Source: Deferrisomatales bacterium
Lineage (GTDB): Bacteria > Desulfobacterota > Deferrisomatia > Deferrisomatales > Deferrisomataceae
Length of the DNA: 64,000 nt
Reading direction: 5' to 3'
NCBI GenBank assembly: GCA_024277875.1
Contig: JAJRUI010000038.1
Location: forward strand, 1 to 64,000
The stretch's first letter is position 1; each line of letters opens with the position of its first letter. The notes below the pieces were generated by a model. The model was not told the DNA's origin and made no database searches. It saw only the letters and a program-made list of their open reading frames with translations. Positions 48,591 to 57,615 of the stretch are shown in pieces. The position numbers were made by a program, and so were the translations under genes.

Positions 48591-50179
48591 CCCGCGCCTC
48601 CGGCTGCCAGCACCGCGGCGTACGCGTCCGCGGCCCGGGCGCCGTCCACGGCCGAACTCACGATGCCCCCCGACTGGCCAGATCCCTCTCCCACCGGGTA
48701 TAACATAGAAATGGTCGAAGACTGGAGGTCCGGCCCCCGGACGAGGCGTACCGGGCTCGAGGTCCGGGTTTCGACCCCCAGGAGCAACGCCCCGGCCAGC
48801 GGGGGCAGGCGCCGGGCCAGGGACGGCAACGCCCCGGCCAGGGCCGCGACGGCGAACCCGGGCAGGCACGTGCGAAGGTCTGCGGGCGCGACCCGCCACG
48901 GGCAGCTCGACCGGGGCAGCCGCCCGGCTCCGGGGCGGCCGAGGAACGAGGCCACGGTCTGGGCCGGCACAGTGGACGGCCCGGTGGCCCGGGCGGCCCG
49001 GCGTTCCCACTCCTGCTGGAGGTCGTACCCGGCCAGGGGGGCGCCGCCGAAGTCGGACGGGAACACCTCGACCACCAGGGCTGCGTTGGCCCACCGTCCG
49101 GCCCGGCGCGATCCGCTCATCCCGTTGACCACCACGCCGTCCGGTTCGGTGCCCGCCGGCACCACCGTGCCGCCGGGGCACATGCAGAACGAGTACACCC
49201 CCCGGCCCGCGGCCCGGGCCCGCACCGAGAACTCGGCGGGCGGCAGGCCGGGAAGGCCGTGCCACCGGCCGTACTGCTGGCGGTCCACGGCGTGTTGGGG
49301 GAGTTCGGCCCGCACCCCCAGGGCGAACCCCTTGGCCTCGGCAGCCACGCCCTGGCCCACACAGGTCCTGATCAGGTCCCGGGCGCCGTGTCCAGGGGCC
49401 AGGAACACCGCGCCGGCGGCCAGGAGCCCCGTCCGGGTCTCCACTCCAAGCACCCGGCCCCGGTCCAGCACCAGCCGTTCCACCCGCTCCCCGAACCGGA
49501 ACCGGCCCCCCGCTGCGAGCAGCCGGGCCCGGACCGCCCGTAGCACGGTGCGCAGGCGGTCGGTCCCCAGGTGGGGCCGGGCGTCCACCAGGATGTCCCC
49601 GGGCGCGCCGCACGCCACCAGGGCCTGGAACACCCACGCCTTCAGCGGGTCCTTTCCCCTGTACGTGAGCTTGCCGTCCGAGAACGTGCCCGCCCCGCCC
49701 TCCCCGAACGCCACGTTGCTGTCGGGATCGAGCTCGCCCCGGCGCCAGTACCGGGCCACGTCCCGCACCCGTTCTTCCACCGGCTTTCCCCGCTCCACCA
49801 CCACGGGCCGCAGGCCGTGGGCAGCCAGGCGCAGGGCTGCGAACAGGCCGGCGGGGCCGGCCCCCACCACCACCGGTGGGTGCGGGGGAACGGGCACGGG
49901 GAGGGGCTCGGGCACGGGACGGTCGTCCCACCGGGACACCCCCCCCTTCTGGGCCACCGGCAGGTCGGCCCGGAGTTCCAGGCCGACCCGGCACACGAAC
50001 CGGGGCGGCCGGTCGCCCCGGGCGTCCAGGGAGCGCCGGAGCACCCGCCACGACCGGACCTCGCCTGCGGGTACGCCCAGGCTGCGGGCCGCGCGCTCCT
50101 TCAACCGCTCCGGGGGCTCGTCCAGTCCCACGGGGATCCCGGACACGGCCCACCGGGGAGGGGGGTCAGACGGTGGCAT
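48587..50179 (-). CDS. FAD-dependent NAD(P)-type oxidoreductase (FAD-dependent protein family)
   Basis: This 530-residue protein has a GxGPAG dinucleotide motif (PVVVGAGPAGLFAALRLAAHGLRPVVVERG) at about residue 103, after an N-terminal domain of 100 residues. The middle GELDPDSNVAFGEGGAGTFSDGKLTYRGKDP, CMCPGGTVVPAGTEPDGVVVNGMS and the C-terminal YPVGEGSGQSGGIVSSAVDG identify it with the large conserved FAD-dependent protein family related to YtfP-like and geranylgeranyl-reductase-like oxidoreductases. The electron donor and substrate are unknown. It overlaps the PilZ gene stop by 14 nt and the cytochrome start by 4 nt. Confidence 0.88.
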   Translation of the reverse strand: MPPSDPPPRWAVSGIPVGLDEPPERLKERAARSLGVPAGEVRSWRVLRRSLDARGDRPPRFVCRVGLELRADLPVAQKGGVSRWDDRPVPEPLPVPVPPHPPVVVGAGPAGLFAALRLAAHGLRPVVVERGKPVEERVRDVARYWRRGELDPDSNVAFGEGGAGTFSDGKLTYRGKDPLKAWVFQALVACGAPGDILVDARPHLGTDRLRTVLRAVRARLLAAGGRFRFGERVERLVLDRGRVLGVETRTGLLAAGAVFLAPGHGARDLIRTCVGQGVAAEAKGFALGVRAELPQHAVDRQQYGRWHGLPGLPPAEFSVRARAAGRGVYSFCMCPGGTVVPAGTEPDGVVVNGMSGSRRAGRWANAALVVEVFPSDFGGAPLAGYDLQQEWERRAARATGPSTVPAQTVASFLGRPGAGRLPRSSCPWRVAPADLRTCLPGFAVAALAGALPSLARRLPPLAGALLLGVETRTSSPVRLVRGPDLQSSTISMLYPVGEGSGQSGGIVSSAVDGARAADAYAAVLAAGGAG

Positions 50180-50915
50180 CCAGCACTTTGCGCTCGGCGA
50201 TGTAGGAGCGGATCACGGACAGCCCGGGCTCGTCCATCCCCTCGAACGCGAGGCTCGCCCGGTACCGCCTCGGCAGGCTGATCCCGCCGAGCTCGGCCAC
50301 CACGTTGCCCACCACCCGGCCCTGGACCGTGATCACCGGCAACCGGCCCAACTCCAGCAGGATCTCCCGGACCACGGTGCCCGGCCGGAGCCGGCCGATG
50401 GCAGCCTCGTACTCGAACGCGAGGCCGCCCTCGCTCACGTTCACCACGAGCGCGTCCAGGCGAAACGGGTGCAGGAACGACAGGGAAGCGTCCCCGGCCG
50501 TATCGATCCGCGGGCTCTTGCGCCGGCGCTCCCCGGGGAGTTCGTCCGGGTACGCCAGTTTGAACGCGGGCAGTTCGTCCACGAACTGCACCTTGGCGAG
50601 CACCTGGGTCTCGAACGCGTACGAGATGCCCTGGAGCAGGGTTTCCACCCGCACGGGCCGCCCGGGCACCATCCGGCGATCCCCGTCCGGCGGGGACAGG
50701 GTGTCCACGAAGAACCCGTCCCGGCCGAGTCCCACCACCTCGGTCGTGTACGCGTCCGGACCTCCGGCGTGGACCAGCAACTGGACCCCGGCCTTTTTCA
50801 GGCGCTCGAGGGTCCCGAGCACCTGGGGATCGGCGGGCTGGACCTCGGGCTCGGGGGCCGGCCGCTCGGCCGGCGGGGGCTCGGTCTTCTTTTTCTTCCG
50901 GAAAAGCACGGGCAT
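50166..50915 (-). CDS. PilZ-domain (c-di-GMP-binding) protein
   Basis: The ATG at 50915 follows GGAGGAGGG and gives 249 residues. After a short basic and proline-rich start, residues 40-130 look like a YcgR-type flagellar-brake N-terminal domain. Residues 140-245 form the PilZ domain, with the c-di-GMP motifs GERRRKSPRID (RxxxR) and VVNVSEGGLAFEY (N/DxSxxG). Binding of c-di-GMP usually changes flagellar or polysaccharide output, but the target here is unknown. Confidence 0.88.
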   Translation of the reverse strand: MPVLFRKKKKTEPPPAERPAPEPEVQPADPQVLGTLERLKKAGVQLLVHAGGPDAYTTEVVGLGRDGFFVDTLSPPDGDRRMVPGRPVRVETLLQGISYAFETQVLAKVQFVDELPAFKLAYPDELPGERRRKSPRIDTAGDASLSFLHPFRLDALVVNVSEGGLAFEYEAAIGRLRPGTVVREILLELGRLPVITVQGRVVGNVVAELGGISLPRRYRASLAFEGMDEPGLSVIRSYIAERKVLDATV

Positions 50916-50985
50916 CCCTCCTCCCGGTGGCGGGAAGCCACACCATAACAAACGGGCCGGCCCCCTTCAAAGGGCCGGCCCGGGT

Positions 50986-51927
50986 TCACGGTGCGGCCGC
51001 GAGCCTCCGGAGGCGCTCGGCGAATTCGGCCGGATCCTTGGCCGCGCCGGCGCGCAGGATCCGGGAGCCCACCTGGAACCGTTCCAGCCGCAGGCACAGG
51101 AACCTCAGGCACGCCCGCCGCAGGTAGTCGGGCAGGAGCCGGTACTCGTCCCGGCACAGCGCCCGGACGGCCCGGTATCCCCGCAGGAACGCCCGGGCCC
51201 GGTCGCCGTCGATCCCGTCACCGGTCCACGCTCCGTCCACCAGGGCCACGGCGACGTCGAACAGCCACGGCCCGGGGCCGGCCATGTGGAAGTCCAGCAG
51301 CGCGACCACTTCCGGCCGGGAGGGAGAGAACAGCACGTTGTCCAGGAACAGGTCACCGTGGACCACCCCGCCCGGCAACCCCGCTTCCGGAACCCCGGCC
51401 TGGTGGTCCGCCTCGCTCTCCAGGAGCCGGGCCAGGGCCGGGTCGTCCACCCGGACGAGACCGGCCAACTCCCGCGCCCGAGCCACCAGTACGGCGCCCT
51501 GGTGAGCTGCCGACCCGGGGGCGGGGACGTCCCGGGCCGCCAGGTGGAAGCGGGCCACGGCAGCGCCCAGGGCCTCCAGGCCGGCCTCGTCCGGTTCGAG
51601 GCGCACCTCGCCGGGCACGAACGGGACCACCGACGCCGGGCGACCCTCCAGGCGCCCTACCGGGCCGTCCGGCCGCTCCACGGGTGCTGGCACGGGCACG
51701 CCCCGATCCGCCAGGGCCCGGGTGAGGGCCAGGTCGGCGGCCACGGCCACTGGGTCCACATCCTCGTACAGGGTGACCACCCAGTCCCGTCCCCCGGCCC
51801 GCACCCGGTAGTTGGTGTTCTCGATCCCCTGGGGAATCGGCTCCACCGCCTCCACGGGCCCGAGGCCGTACCCGTCCAGGAACGCGGCCATCCGGCCCGG
51901 GGGCACCCGGGTGTACACGGCGCTCAC
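50986..51927 (-). CDS. thrB: Homoserine kinase, ThrB type II
   Basis: From the GTG at 51927 (GTGA overlap with rsmA) the 313-residue product starts VSAVYTRVPPGRMAAFLDGYGLGPVEAVEPIPQGIENTNYRV, which is characteristic of the APH-fold homoserine kinase. The catalytic loop VVHGDLFLDNVLF and the metal-binding LLDFHMAG are present. It phosphorylates homoserine with ATP for threonine synthesis. Related APH-like kinases with other substrates exist, but the N-terminal pattern favours ThrB. No other threonine genes are nearby. Confidence 0.87.
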   Translation of the reverse strand: MSAVYTRVPPGRMAAFLDGYGLGPVEAVEPIPQGIENTNYRVRAGGRDWVVTLYEDVDPVAVAADLALTRALADRGVPVPAPVERPDGPVGRLEGRPASVVPFVPGEVRLEPDEAGLEALGAAVARFHLAARDVPAPGSAAHQGAVLVARARELAGLVRVDDPALARLLESEADHQAGVPEAGLPGGVVHGDLFLDNVLFSPSRPEVVALLDFHMAGPGPWLFDVAVALVDGAWTGDGIDGDRARAFLRGYRAVRALCRDEYRLLPDYLRRACLRFLCLRLERFQVGSRILRAGAAKDPAEFAERLRRLAAAP

Positions 51928-52739
51928 CCCCGGCCCTCCGTTCCGCCGGGGCCGGCCAGGGCGTTGGCCACCCGGATCCACGCAGGGGCGTCCAGGTCTT
52001 CGGCGCGGTCGGTGGGCCGCACCCCGGCCGCCGCCAACGCGGCGGTCGGGTCGGGAGCCAGGGCCTTGAGGGTGTTGCGGAGCATCTTGCGCCGCTGGCC
52101 GAACCCCGCGCGCACCGCAGCCCACAGCAGGCCCTCGTCCGCGAGGGGGGCCACCGGTCCGGGGAGCACGTCGAGCCGCACCACCCGGCTCTCGACCCTG
52201 GGCGGCGGGCGAAACGCGCCCGGCGGCACCCGGAGCACCGGGCGCACCGAGCAAAAGCACTGGGCCAGCGCGCTCAGCCCTCCCCGGGCCCGGGTTCCCG
52301 GCGGCGCCACGAGCCGGTCAGCCACCTCCCGCTGGAGCATCACGGTCATGGACCGCAGCGCGCGGCGCTGGCGGAGGAGGCGGGCCAGCAGCGGGCCCGA
52401 GATGTTGTACGGCAGGTTCGCGACCAGCTTCAGGCGGCCGCCCGCGGCCTCGGCCACGGCCGGGTAGTCCACCGCCAGCGCGTCGCCCTGGGTCAACTGG
52501 AGGCCGGGCAGGGCCGCCCGGGCCAGGTGCGCCACCATGCGCGGATCGGCCTCCACGGCCCACACCCGGGCGCCCGCGGCCAGGAGGGCCCGGGTCAGCC
52601 CCCCCGGGCCGGGGCCGATCTCCAGCACCCGGTCGCCGGGCTCCACCCCGGCCGCCCGGACGATCCGCTCCAGGATGTTCGGATCGGACAGGAAGTGCTG
52701 GCCCAGGGACTTCCTGGGCCGCGGGACGGTCTCACCCAT
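51924..52739 (-). CDS. rsmA: 16S rRNA (adenine1518-N6/adenine1519-N6)-dimethyltransferase
   Basis: The 271-residue protein has KSLGQHFLSDPNIL at the N-terminus, the SAM site VLEIGPGPGGLTRALLAAG, WAVEADPRMVAHL, and NLPYNISGPLLARLL, the NxPY catalytic motif of KsgA/Dim1. It dimethylates two adjacent adenines in helix 45 of 16S rRNA. It overlaps the tsaD gene by 8 nt, a common arrangement. Confidence 0.95.
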   Translation of the reverse strand: MGETVPRPRKSLGQHFLSDPNILERIVRAAGVEPGDRVLEIGPGPGGLTRALLAAGARVWAVEADPRMVAHLARAALPGLQLTQGDALAVDYPAVAEAAGGRLKLVANLPYNISGPLLARLLRQRRALRSMTVMLQREVADRLVAPPGTRARGGLSALAQCFCSVRPVLRVPPGAFRPPPRVESRVVRLDVLPGPVAPLADEGLLWAAVRAGFGQRRKMLRNTLKALAPDPTAALAAAGVRPTDRAEDLDAPAWIRVANALAGPGGTEGRG

Positions 52740-53799
52740 CCAGCCGCTCCAGGGGCCAGGTGGGCACGGCGTTGAGGTCCGGACCGGCCCGGACCCCGGC
52801 GTGGAACCGGAACCACCCCGCGCTCGCTACCATGACCGCATTGTCGGTGCAGTACCGGGGCCGGGGGACCACCAGGGTCACGCCCAGGTCCCGGGCCATT
52901 GCTTCGGCCCGCTCCCGCAGCCGGCCGTTGCACGCCACGCCCCCGCACACGACCAGGGTGCGGGCTCCGGTCCGCTCCAGGGCCCGCCGGGCCTTGGCGA
53001 GCAGGGAGTCCACCACCGCCTCCTGGAACGACGCGCAGGTGTCGGCCAGGTCGTTCCCGGACGGCGGCCCACCCGGGAACCGGGCCAGGTGGGTCCGCAC
53101 CGCGGTCTTGAGGCCCGAGAACGAGAAGTCCAGGTCCGGGCTCCGGTGCAGGGGCCGGGGGAAACCGAACCGGCCCGGATCCCCCTGCCGGGCCAGGCGG
53201 TCGATCGCGACCCCGCCCGGGTAGCCCAGGCCGAGCATCTTGGCCACCTTGTCGAACGCCTCACCGGCAGCGTCGTCCAGGGTCTGGCCCAGGGCCTGGT
53301 ACCGGCCCCGTACGCCGGACAGGTACAGGGCGGTGTGGCCCCCGGACACCACGAGCCCCACCAGGGGCAGATCCGGGGTCCCCTCCAGGTACGCGGCCGA
53401 CAGGTGGGCCTCCAGGTGGTTCACCGGCACGAGCGGAAGCCGGTGCGCCCACGCCGCGGCCTTGGCAAAGGACAGCCCCACGAGCAGGGCGCCCACCAGC
53501 CCCGGCCCCTGGGTGACGGCCACCGCGTCCAGGTCCGTCCAGCCGAGGCCGGCGTCGGCCAGGGCCCGTTCCACCACCGGCCCCACGGACTCCAGGTGCG
53601 CCCGGCACGCGATCTCGGGCACCACCCCGCCGTAGGCGGCGTGCAGGTCGACCTGGCTGGCCACCACGTCGGCCAGCACCTCGCGGCCGCCCCGCACAAC
53701 GGCTGCCGCGGTCTCGTCGCACGAGGTCTCCACCGCCAGGAGCACGGTGGCGTCCGGGTCTCGGGGCGCCGGCACCGCCCGGGGAGCGCCGCCGTTCAC
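52732..53799 (-). CDS. tsaD: tRNA N6-adenosine threonylcarbamoyltransferase
   Basis: The GTG at 53799 (GTGA overlap) gives 355 residues. After a short N-terminal extension, LLAVETSCDETAAAVV is the phosphate-1 motif of the ASKHA fold, VNHLEAHLSAAYL gives the metal-binding HxxxH, and VSGGHTALYL and VVCGGVACNGRLRE are further family motifs. TsaD completes t6A37 formation in ANN-decoding tRNAs, together with TsaB, TsaC and TsaE. Confidence 0.95.
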   Translation of the reverse strand: MNGGAPRAVPAPRDPDATVLLAVETSCDETAAAVVRGGREVLADVVASQVDLHAAYGGVVPEIACRAHLESVGPVVERALADAGLGWTDLDAVAVTQGPGLVGALLVGLSFAKAAAWAHRLPLVPVNHLEAHLSAAYLEGTPDLPLVGLVVSGGHTALYLSGVRGRYQALGQTLDDAAGEAFDKVAKMLGLGYPGGVAIDRLARQGDPGRFGFPRPLHRSPDLDFSFSGLKTAVRTHLARFPGGPPSGNDLADTCASFQEAVVDSLLAKARRALERTGARTLVVCGGVACNGRLRERAEAMARDLGVTLVVPRPRYCTDNAVMVASAGWFRFHAGVRAGPDLNAVPTWPLERLDG

Positions 53800-55109
53800 A
53801 GCACGTTCGCGGCCAGCTCGGCCAGGGGGCTGCGCTCGCCCTTGACCAGGGTCACGTGGGCAGCGAGCGCCTGGTTCTTGAGCCGCTGCACGCAGTAGGT
53901 CAGGCCGTTGCTGGTGGCGTCGATGTACGGGTTGTCGATCTGGTACGGGTCGCCGGTGAGCACGATCTTGGTGCCCTCCCCGGCCCGGGTGATGATCGTC
54001 TTGATCTCGTGGGGCGTGAGGTTCTGGGCCTCGTCCACGATCATGTACTGGTACGGGATCGACCGGCCCCGGATGTAGGTCAGCGGCTCCAGGCTGAGCA
54101 TGTCCATGTCCATCAGCTCCTGGTACCCCCGGCGCCGGCGCCCGTCCCGGTCCTCTACCCCGGAGAACAGGAAGTCCACATTGTCGAAGATCGGCTGCAT
54201 CCACGGCCGCAGCTTCTCCTGAATGTCCCCGGGCAGGAACCCCACGTCCCGGCCCATCGGGAAAATCGGGCGGGACACGAGCAGGCGCTTGTACACCTCC
54301 TCCTCCACGGACTTCTGCAGGCCCGCCGCGATCGCGAGCAGGGTCTTGCCAGTGCCGGCCTTGCCCACGAGGGTCACGAGTTGGATCCGGTCGTCCAGCA
54401 GGGCGTCCATGGCGTAGCGCTGCTCCCGGTTGCGGGGGTGGATGCCCCAGGTCGGGTCCTTGGGCAGCCGCAGGGGCACCACCTGCCCGCCCTTCTTGAC
54501 GAACCGCCCCAGGCCGGTGTGCTGGGGGTTCTGCTCGTCCACCAGGCACACGTACTGGTTGTCCGAAAGGTCTGCCGACACCTCCACGGCGCCGTCCCGG
54601 AAGAACCGGTCCACCGCGTCCTTGGGGACAGACACCTCGGCCGCTCCCGTGTACATCTCGTCGGGCCGGACCTTGCCCCGCTCGTAGTCCTCGGCCCGGA
54701 TCCCGAGGGCGTTGGCCTTGATCCGCAGGTTGGTGTCCTTGGTGACGAACACCACGGGCAGGTCCTCGGTGTCCTTGAGGGCGAGGCACACCGCGAGGAT
54801 CCGGTTGTCGCCCTTGCCCACGGCCAGCTCCGGGGGCAGGCGGTCCACGTAGTTGAGCCCGAACAGCACGCGTACCGTGCCGCCCCCCTCGGTCTGGATC
54901 CCCTCGCGCAGGTCCCCGGACAGCCGCAAGCCGTCCAGGTACCGGGACACGTGGCGGGCGTTGCGGCCGATCTCGTCCAGGTTCTTCTTGAACCGGTCGA
55001 TCTCCTCGATCACGGTGATCGGGATGTTGACGGTGTTGTCCTCGAACGCACGGTGGGCCTCCGGGTCGTGGAGCAGCACGTTGGTGTCGAGCACGTAGTT
55101 CTTCTTCAC
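53796..55109 (-). CDS. PIN domain-PhoH family ATPase
   Basis: The GTG at 55109 follows AAAGGGG and starts VKKNYVLDTNVLLHDPEAH, giving 437 residues. Residues 5-140 are a PIN ribonuclease domain (DTNVLLHD, VIEEIDRFKK, DLPVVFVTKDTNLR). Residues 220-437 are the PhoH-like ATPase (LVTLVGKAGTGKTLLAIAAGLQ, with VDEAQNLTPHEIKTIITR and VLTGDPYQIDNPYI). The combination resembles PhoH2-like RNA helicase-nucleases. The gene overlaps tsaD by GTGA. A precise cellular role has not been established for this group. Confidence 0.9.
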   Translation of the reverse strand: MKKNYVLDTNVLLHDPEAHRAFEDNTVNIPITVIEEIDRFKKNLDEIGRNARHVSRYLDGLRLSGDLREGIQTEGGGTVRVLFGLNYVDRLPPELAVGKGDNRILAVCLALKDTEDLPVVFVTKDTNLRIKANALGIRAEDYERGKVRPDEMYTGAAEVSVPKDAVDRFFRDGAVEVSADLSDNQYVCLVDEQNPQHTGLGRFVKKGGQVVPLRLPKDPTWGIHPRNREQRYAMDALLDDRIQLVTLVGKAGTGKTLLAIAAGLQKSVEEEVYKRLLVSRPIFPMGRDVGFLPGDIQEKLRPWMQPIFDNVDFLFSGVEDRDGRRRRGYQELMDMDMLSLEPLTYIRGRSIPYQYMIVDEAQNLTPHEIKTIITRAGEGTKIVLTGDPYQIDNPYIDATSNGLTYCVQRLKNQALAAHVTLVKGERSPLAELAANVL

Positions 55110-55167
55110 GGAAGACCCCTTTCTCGGATCGGGAAAGACGGGCAGCCGGCGAGGACGCGGGCGACGG

Positions 55168-56304
55168 CTACAGCGACGACAGCTCCCGGAGGGCGCGCAC
55201 CAGGGCGTCGGCGTCGGCAACGGTGGAGAACGGGCCGAGGCTGGCCCGCACGGATCCGGCCGGAAACGAGCCCAGGGCCTTGTGGGCGTCGGGCGCGCAG
55301 TGGAGCCCCACCCGCACCGCGATTCCGTACGCCTCGTCCAGGGCGAACCCCACGTGGGCGCCGTCCCGGCCGGCCAGATTGAACGACAGCACCGCCACCC
55401 GGCCGTCCGCCCCGCGAGGACCGTACAGGACGAGGCCGGGCACCTCCAGCAACCGGGGCAGCGCGTGGGCGAGCAGTTCCCGTTCGGCCGCGCGCACCGC
55501 GTCCACACCCCGGTCCAGCAGGTACCTCACCCCGGCGCCGAGCCCTGCGATGCCCGGCGTGTTCAGGGTACCGGCCTCCAGGGCCTCGGGCAGCTCGTCA
55601 GGCATGGTGCGCTGTTCGCTCCGGACCCCGGTGCCCCCCTCCAGGAGCGGGCGGATCCGGGCCCGGGGGCCCACGTACAGGACCCCGGTGCCCTGTGGCC
55701 CCAGCAATCCCTTGTGCCCGGGCGCGGCCAGCAGGTCCACCCCGAGCGCCTCCACGTCGATCGGGACGACCCCGGCGGTCTGGGCCGCGTCCAGGAGCAG
55801 CAGCACGCCCCGGTCCCGGCACACCCGGCCCACGGCCGCGGCGTCCTGCAGCGTGCCCGACACGTTGGAAGCGTGGCACAGGGCCACGAGCCGGGTCTCG
55901 GGCCGCAGCGCCGCGGCAACGCCGGCCGGATCCACCCGTCCGTCCGGGTCGGCGCCCACCAGGGTGATCGCCACCCCGGCCCTTTCCAGGGAGGCCAGGG
56001 GCCGGAGCACGCTGTTGTGCTCCATCACGGTGGACACCACATGGTCTCCCGGGCCGACGACCCCCTTGAGCGCCAGGTTAAGGGCGTGGGTGCCGTTGGC
56101 CGTGAACACGATCCTGGCCGGGTCGCCGCATCCGAGCAGTTCGGCCACGGCGCTGCGCGCGTCCAGGATCACGCGGGCCGCCTCCAGGGCCGGCCCGTGA
56201 CCCGACCGGCCCGGGTTGGCGCCCAGGGCCAGGGCGTCGGCCACGGCCCGGGCCACCCCGGGCGGTTTCGGGTGGGAGCTGGCCGCGTTGTCCAGGTAGA
56301 TCAC
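55168..56304 (-). CDS. Cysteine desulfurase family protein (class V aminotransferase)
   Basis: From the GTG at 56304 (GTGA overlap) the product has 378 residues. It starts VIYLDNAASSHPKPPGVARAV and has the PLP-site GHKGLLGPQGTG with the Schiff-base lysine, TMEHNSVLRPL, and GLHCAPDAHKALG, whose cysteine could carry the persulfide in the flexible catalytic loop. This is the subgroup of cysteine desulfurase-like enzymes found in many Clostridia and Desulfobacterota. Its coupling to a SPASM-only protein suggests sulfur supply for iron-sulfur clusters or for a modified product, which is inference. Confidence 0.87.
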   Translation of the reverse strand: MIYLDNAASSHPKPPGVARAVADALALGANPGRSGHGPALEAARVILDARSAVAELLGCGDPARIVFTANGTHALNLALKGVVGPGDHVVSTVMEHNSVLRPLASLERAGVAITLVGADPDGRVDPAGVAAALRPETRLVALCHASNVSGTLQDAAAVGRVCRDRGVLLLLDAAQTAGVVPIDVEALGVDLLAAPGHKGLLGPQGTGVLYVGPRARIRPLLEGGTGVRSEQRTMPDELPEALEAGTLNTPGIAGLGAGVRYLLDRGVDAVRAAERELLAHALPRLLEVPGLVLYGPRGADGRVAVLSFNLAGRDGAHVGFALDEAYGIAVRVGLHCAPDAHKALGSFPAGSVRASLGPFSTVADADALVRALRELSSL

Positions 56305-57155
56305 GGCCCGGCCTCCCTCGGCCCGGGACAGGACGGATCCCGGCCCAGATCGGCGGGCCCCCGGCACCCCCCCACGCACGCCGCAACCAGGGTGCAGCCT
56401 GCGCACGCTTCGGGTGCCACGGCCAGGCGCTCCCGCAACGCCGCCCGTTCCGGCCCGTCCCAAAGCGCTTTCAGGGGCCGGGTGAGCAAGTCGCCCAGGA
56501 CCACGGGCAGGGTGCGGCACGCCAAGAGCCGCCCTTCCGCGGTCACGTGGGCCAGGGCAGCCCCGGCCTGGCACGCGGCGTACCGGCCGAACGGATCGAG
56601 TCCCAGTGCGTCTGCGAGGAACAGGTCGTGGATCCGGGCCTCCAGGCCCTCCCCCCCGGCGCGCCACGCGGCCGCGGCCCGCGCCCTGTCAGCCGGGGAA
56701 AGGGGCTCGGCCGGGGCCGGGGGATGGAGCGCGGCCACGGCGGCGAGCCGGTACCGGCGGGCCAGGGAAACGGCGTCCCCGAACGCGGCGAGGCCGGGCG
56801 GGTCGCACCACACGGCCGGCGTGATCCGGTGGGTGACGGCGACCAGGCGCTCCAGCGAAAGCTCGGGCGCGAACGGCGGCAGCACCACCCAGTCCGCGCC
56901 GGCCACGCCCCGGGGCCCCAGGGCGGCCAGGGCGGCCAGGAGCGGGTCGGGCCGCCCCAGCACGGACAGGCGCGGCCCTGGCCGGTCGGACGCGCCCGCT
57001 GCCAGGCCTGGCAGTCCTCCCTGGGCGTCCGGCCGCACCCGGACCTCCACGAACAGCACCCGGCCCTCGGCCAGCCGGGCCCACACCCGGGCCGCCCGGC
57101 CGGGATCGGGGGGCAGGTCCCAGGTGACCCGGACGGGTGCGCTCGGGTCACGCAT
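56301..57155 (-). CDS. SPASM-domain protein without radical SAM domain (GeoRSP-like)
   Basis: This 284-residue protein has no CxxxCxxC radical SAM motif anywhere, but its C-terminal part matches the SPASM pattern: GRYAACQAGAALAHVTAEGRLLACRTLPVVLGDLL followed by CAGCTLVAACVGGCRG, which provides auxiliary [4Fe-4S] cluster ligands. The N-terminal 190 residues look like a TIM-barrel-like fold with alternating hydrophobic strands. It resembles the SPASM-only component of the GeoRSP system of Geobacter-like organisms, in which a separate radical SAM partner exists. No such partner is in this window. Confidence 0.72.
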   Translation of the reverse strand: MRDPSAPVRVTWDLPPDPGRAARVWARLAEGRVLFVEVRVRPDAQGGLPGLAAGASDRPGPRLSVLGRPDPLLAALAALGPRGVAGADWVVLPPFAPELSLERLVAVTHRITPAVWCDPPGLAAFGDAVSLARRYRLAAVAALHPPAPAEPLSPADRARAAAAWRAGGEGLEARIHDLFLADALGLDPFGRYAACQAGAALAHVTAEGRLLACRTLPVVLGDLLTRPLKALWDGPERAALRERLAVAPEACAGCTLVAACVGGCRGPADLGRDPSCPGPREAGP

Positions 57156-57615
57156 CGAACTTGGGCACCGGGATCTTCAGAAACGCCACCCCTTCTTCCC
57201 GGAGGGCCTCTTCCTCGGCGCCGGTGGTCGTTCCCCGGATGTTGCGGGCCTCGGCCTCGCCCTGGTGGATCTTGCGCGCCTCGTCGGCGAACCGGGTCCC
57301 CACGTCTTCGAACCCGTCCTCGACGAACCGGGCCAGGGCCCGGAGGAACGACTCGGCGCGAACGGCCTTTCCTTCGGCCTCGCCCTCCCCCACGTTCCCA
57401 GGGCGATCCCCGGCACGGTCGGGGAGGGGCTGGGGCGGACCGGTCCGGCGCGAGACGTGCACGGCCACCGCGCTCGGTTTCCGGGTGATCCGGGTGGAAC
57501 CGCACAGGGGGCACTGGAGCAGCCCGCCGGCGAGCTGATCCTCGAAGTCCTCCCGGTTGCGGAACCACCCTTCGAACCGGTGTTCCCGGTGGCAGCACAG
57601 ATCAAAGGTGATCAT
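57148..57615 (-). CDS. DUF1178 family protein
   Basis: The 155-residue protein begins MITFDLCCHREHRFEGWFRNREDFEDQLAGGLLQCPLCGST and ends IPVPKFDA-like, which matches the DUF1178 family. Two cysteine pairs (LCCHREH and CPLCG) near residues 7-8 and 35-38 suggest a small zinc site. Function is unknown. The start overlaps the aminotransferase gene stop by ATGA, and the stop overlaps the SPASM gene by 8 nt, so it belongs to the same transcript. Confidence 0.88.
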   Translation of the reverse strand: MITFDLCCHREHRFEGWFRNREDFEDQLAGGLLQCPLCGSTRITRKPSAVAVHVSRRTGPPQPLPDRAGDRPGNVGEGEAEGKAVRAESFLRALARFVEDGFEDVGTRFADEARKIHQGEAEARNIRGTTTGAEEEALREEGVAFLKIPVPKFDA

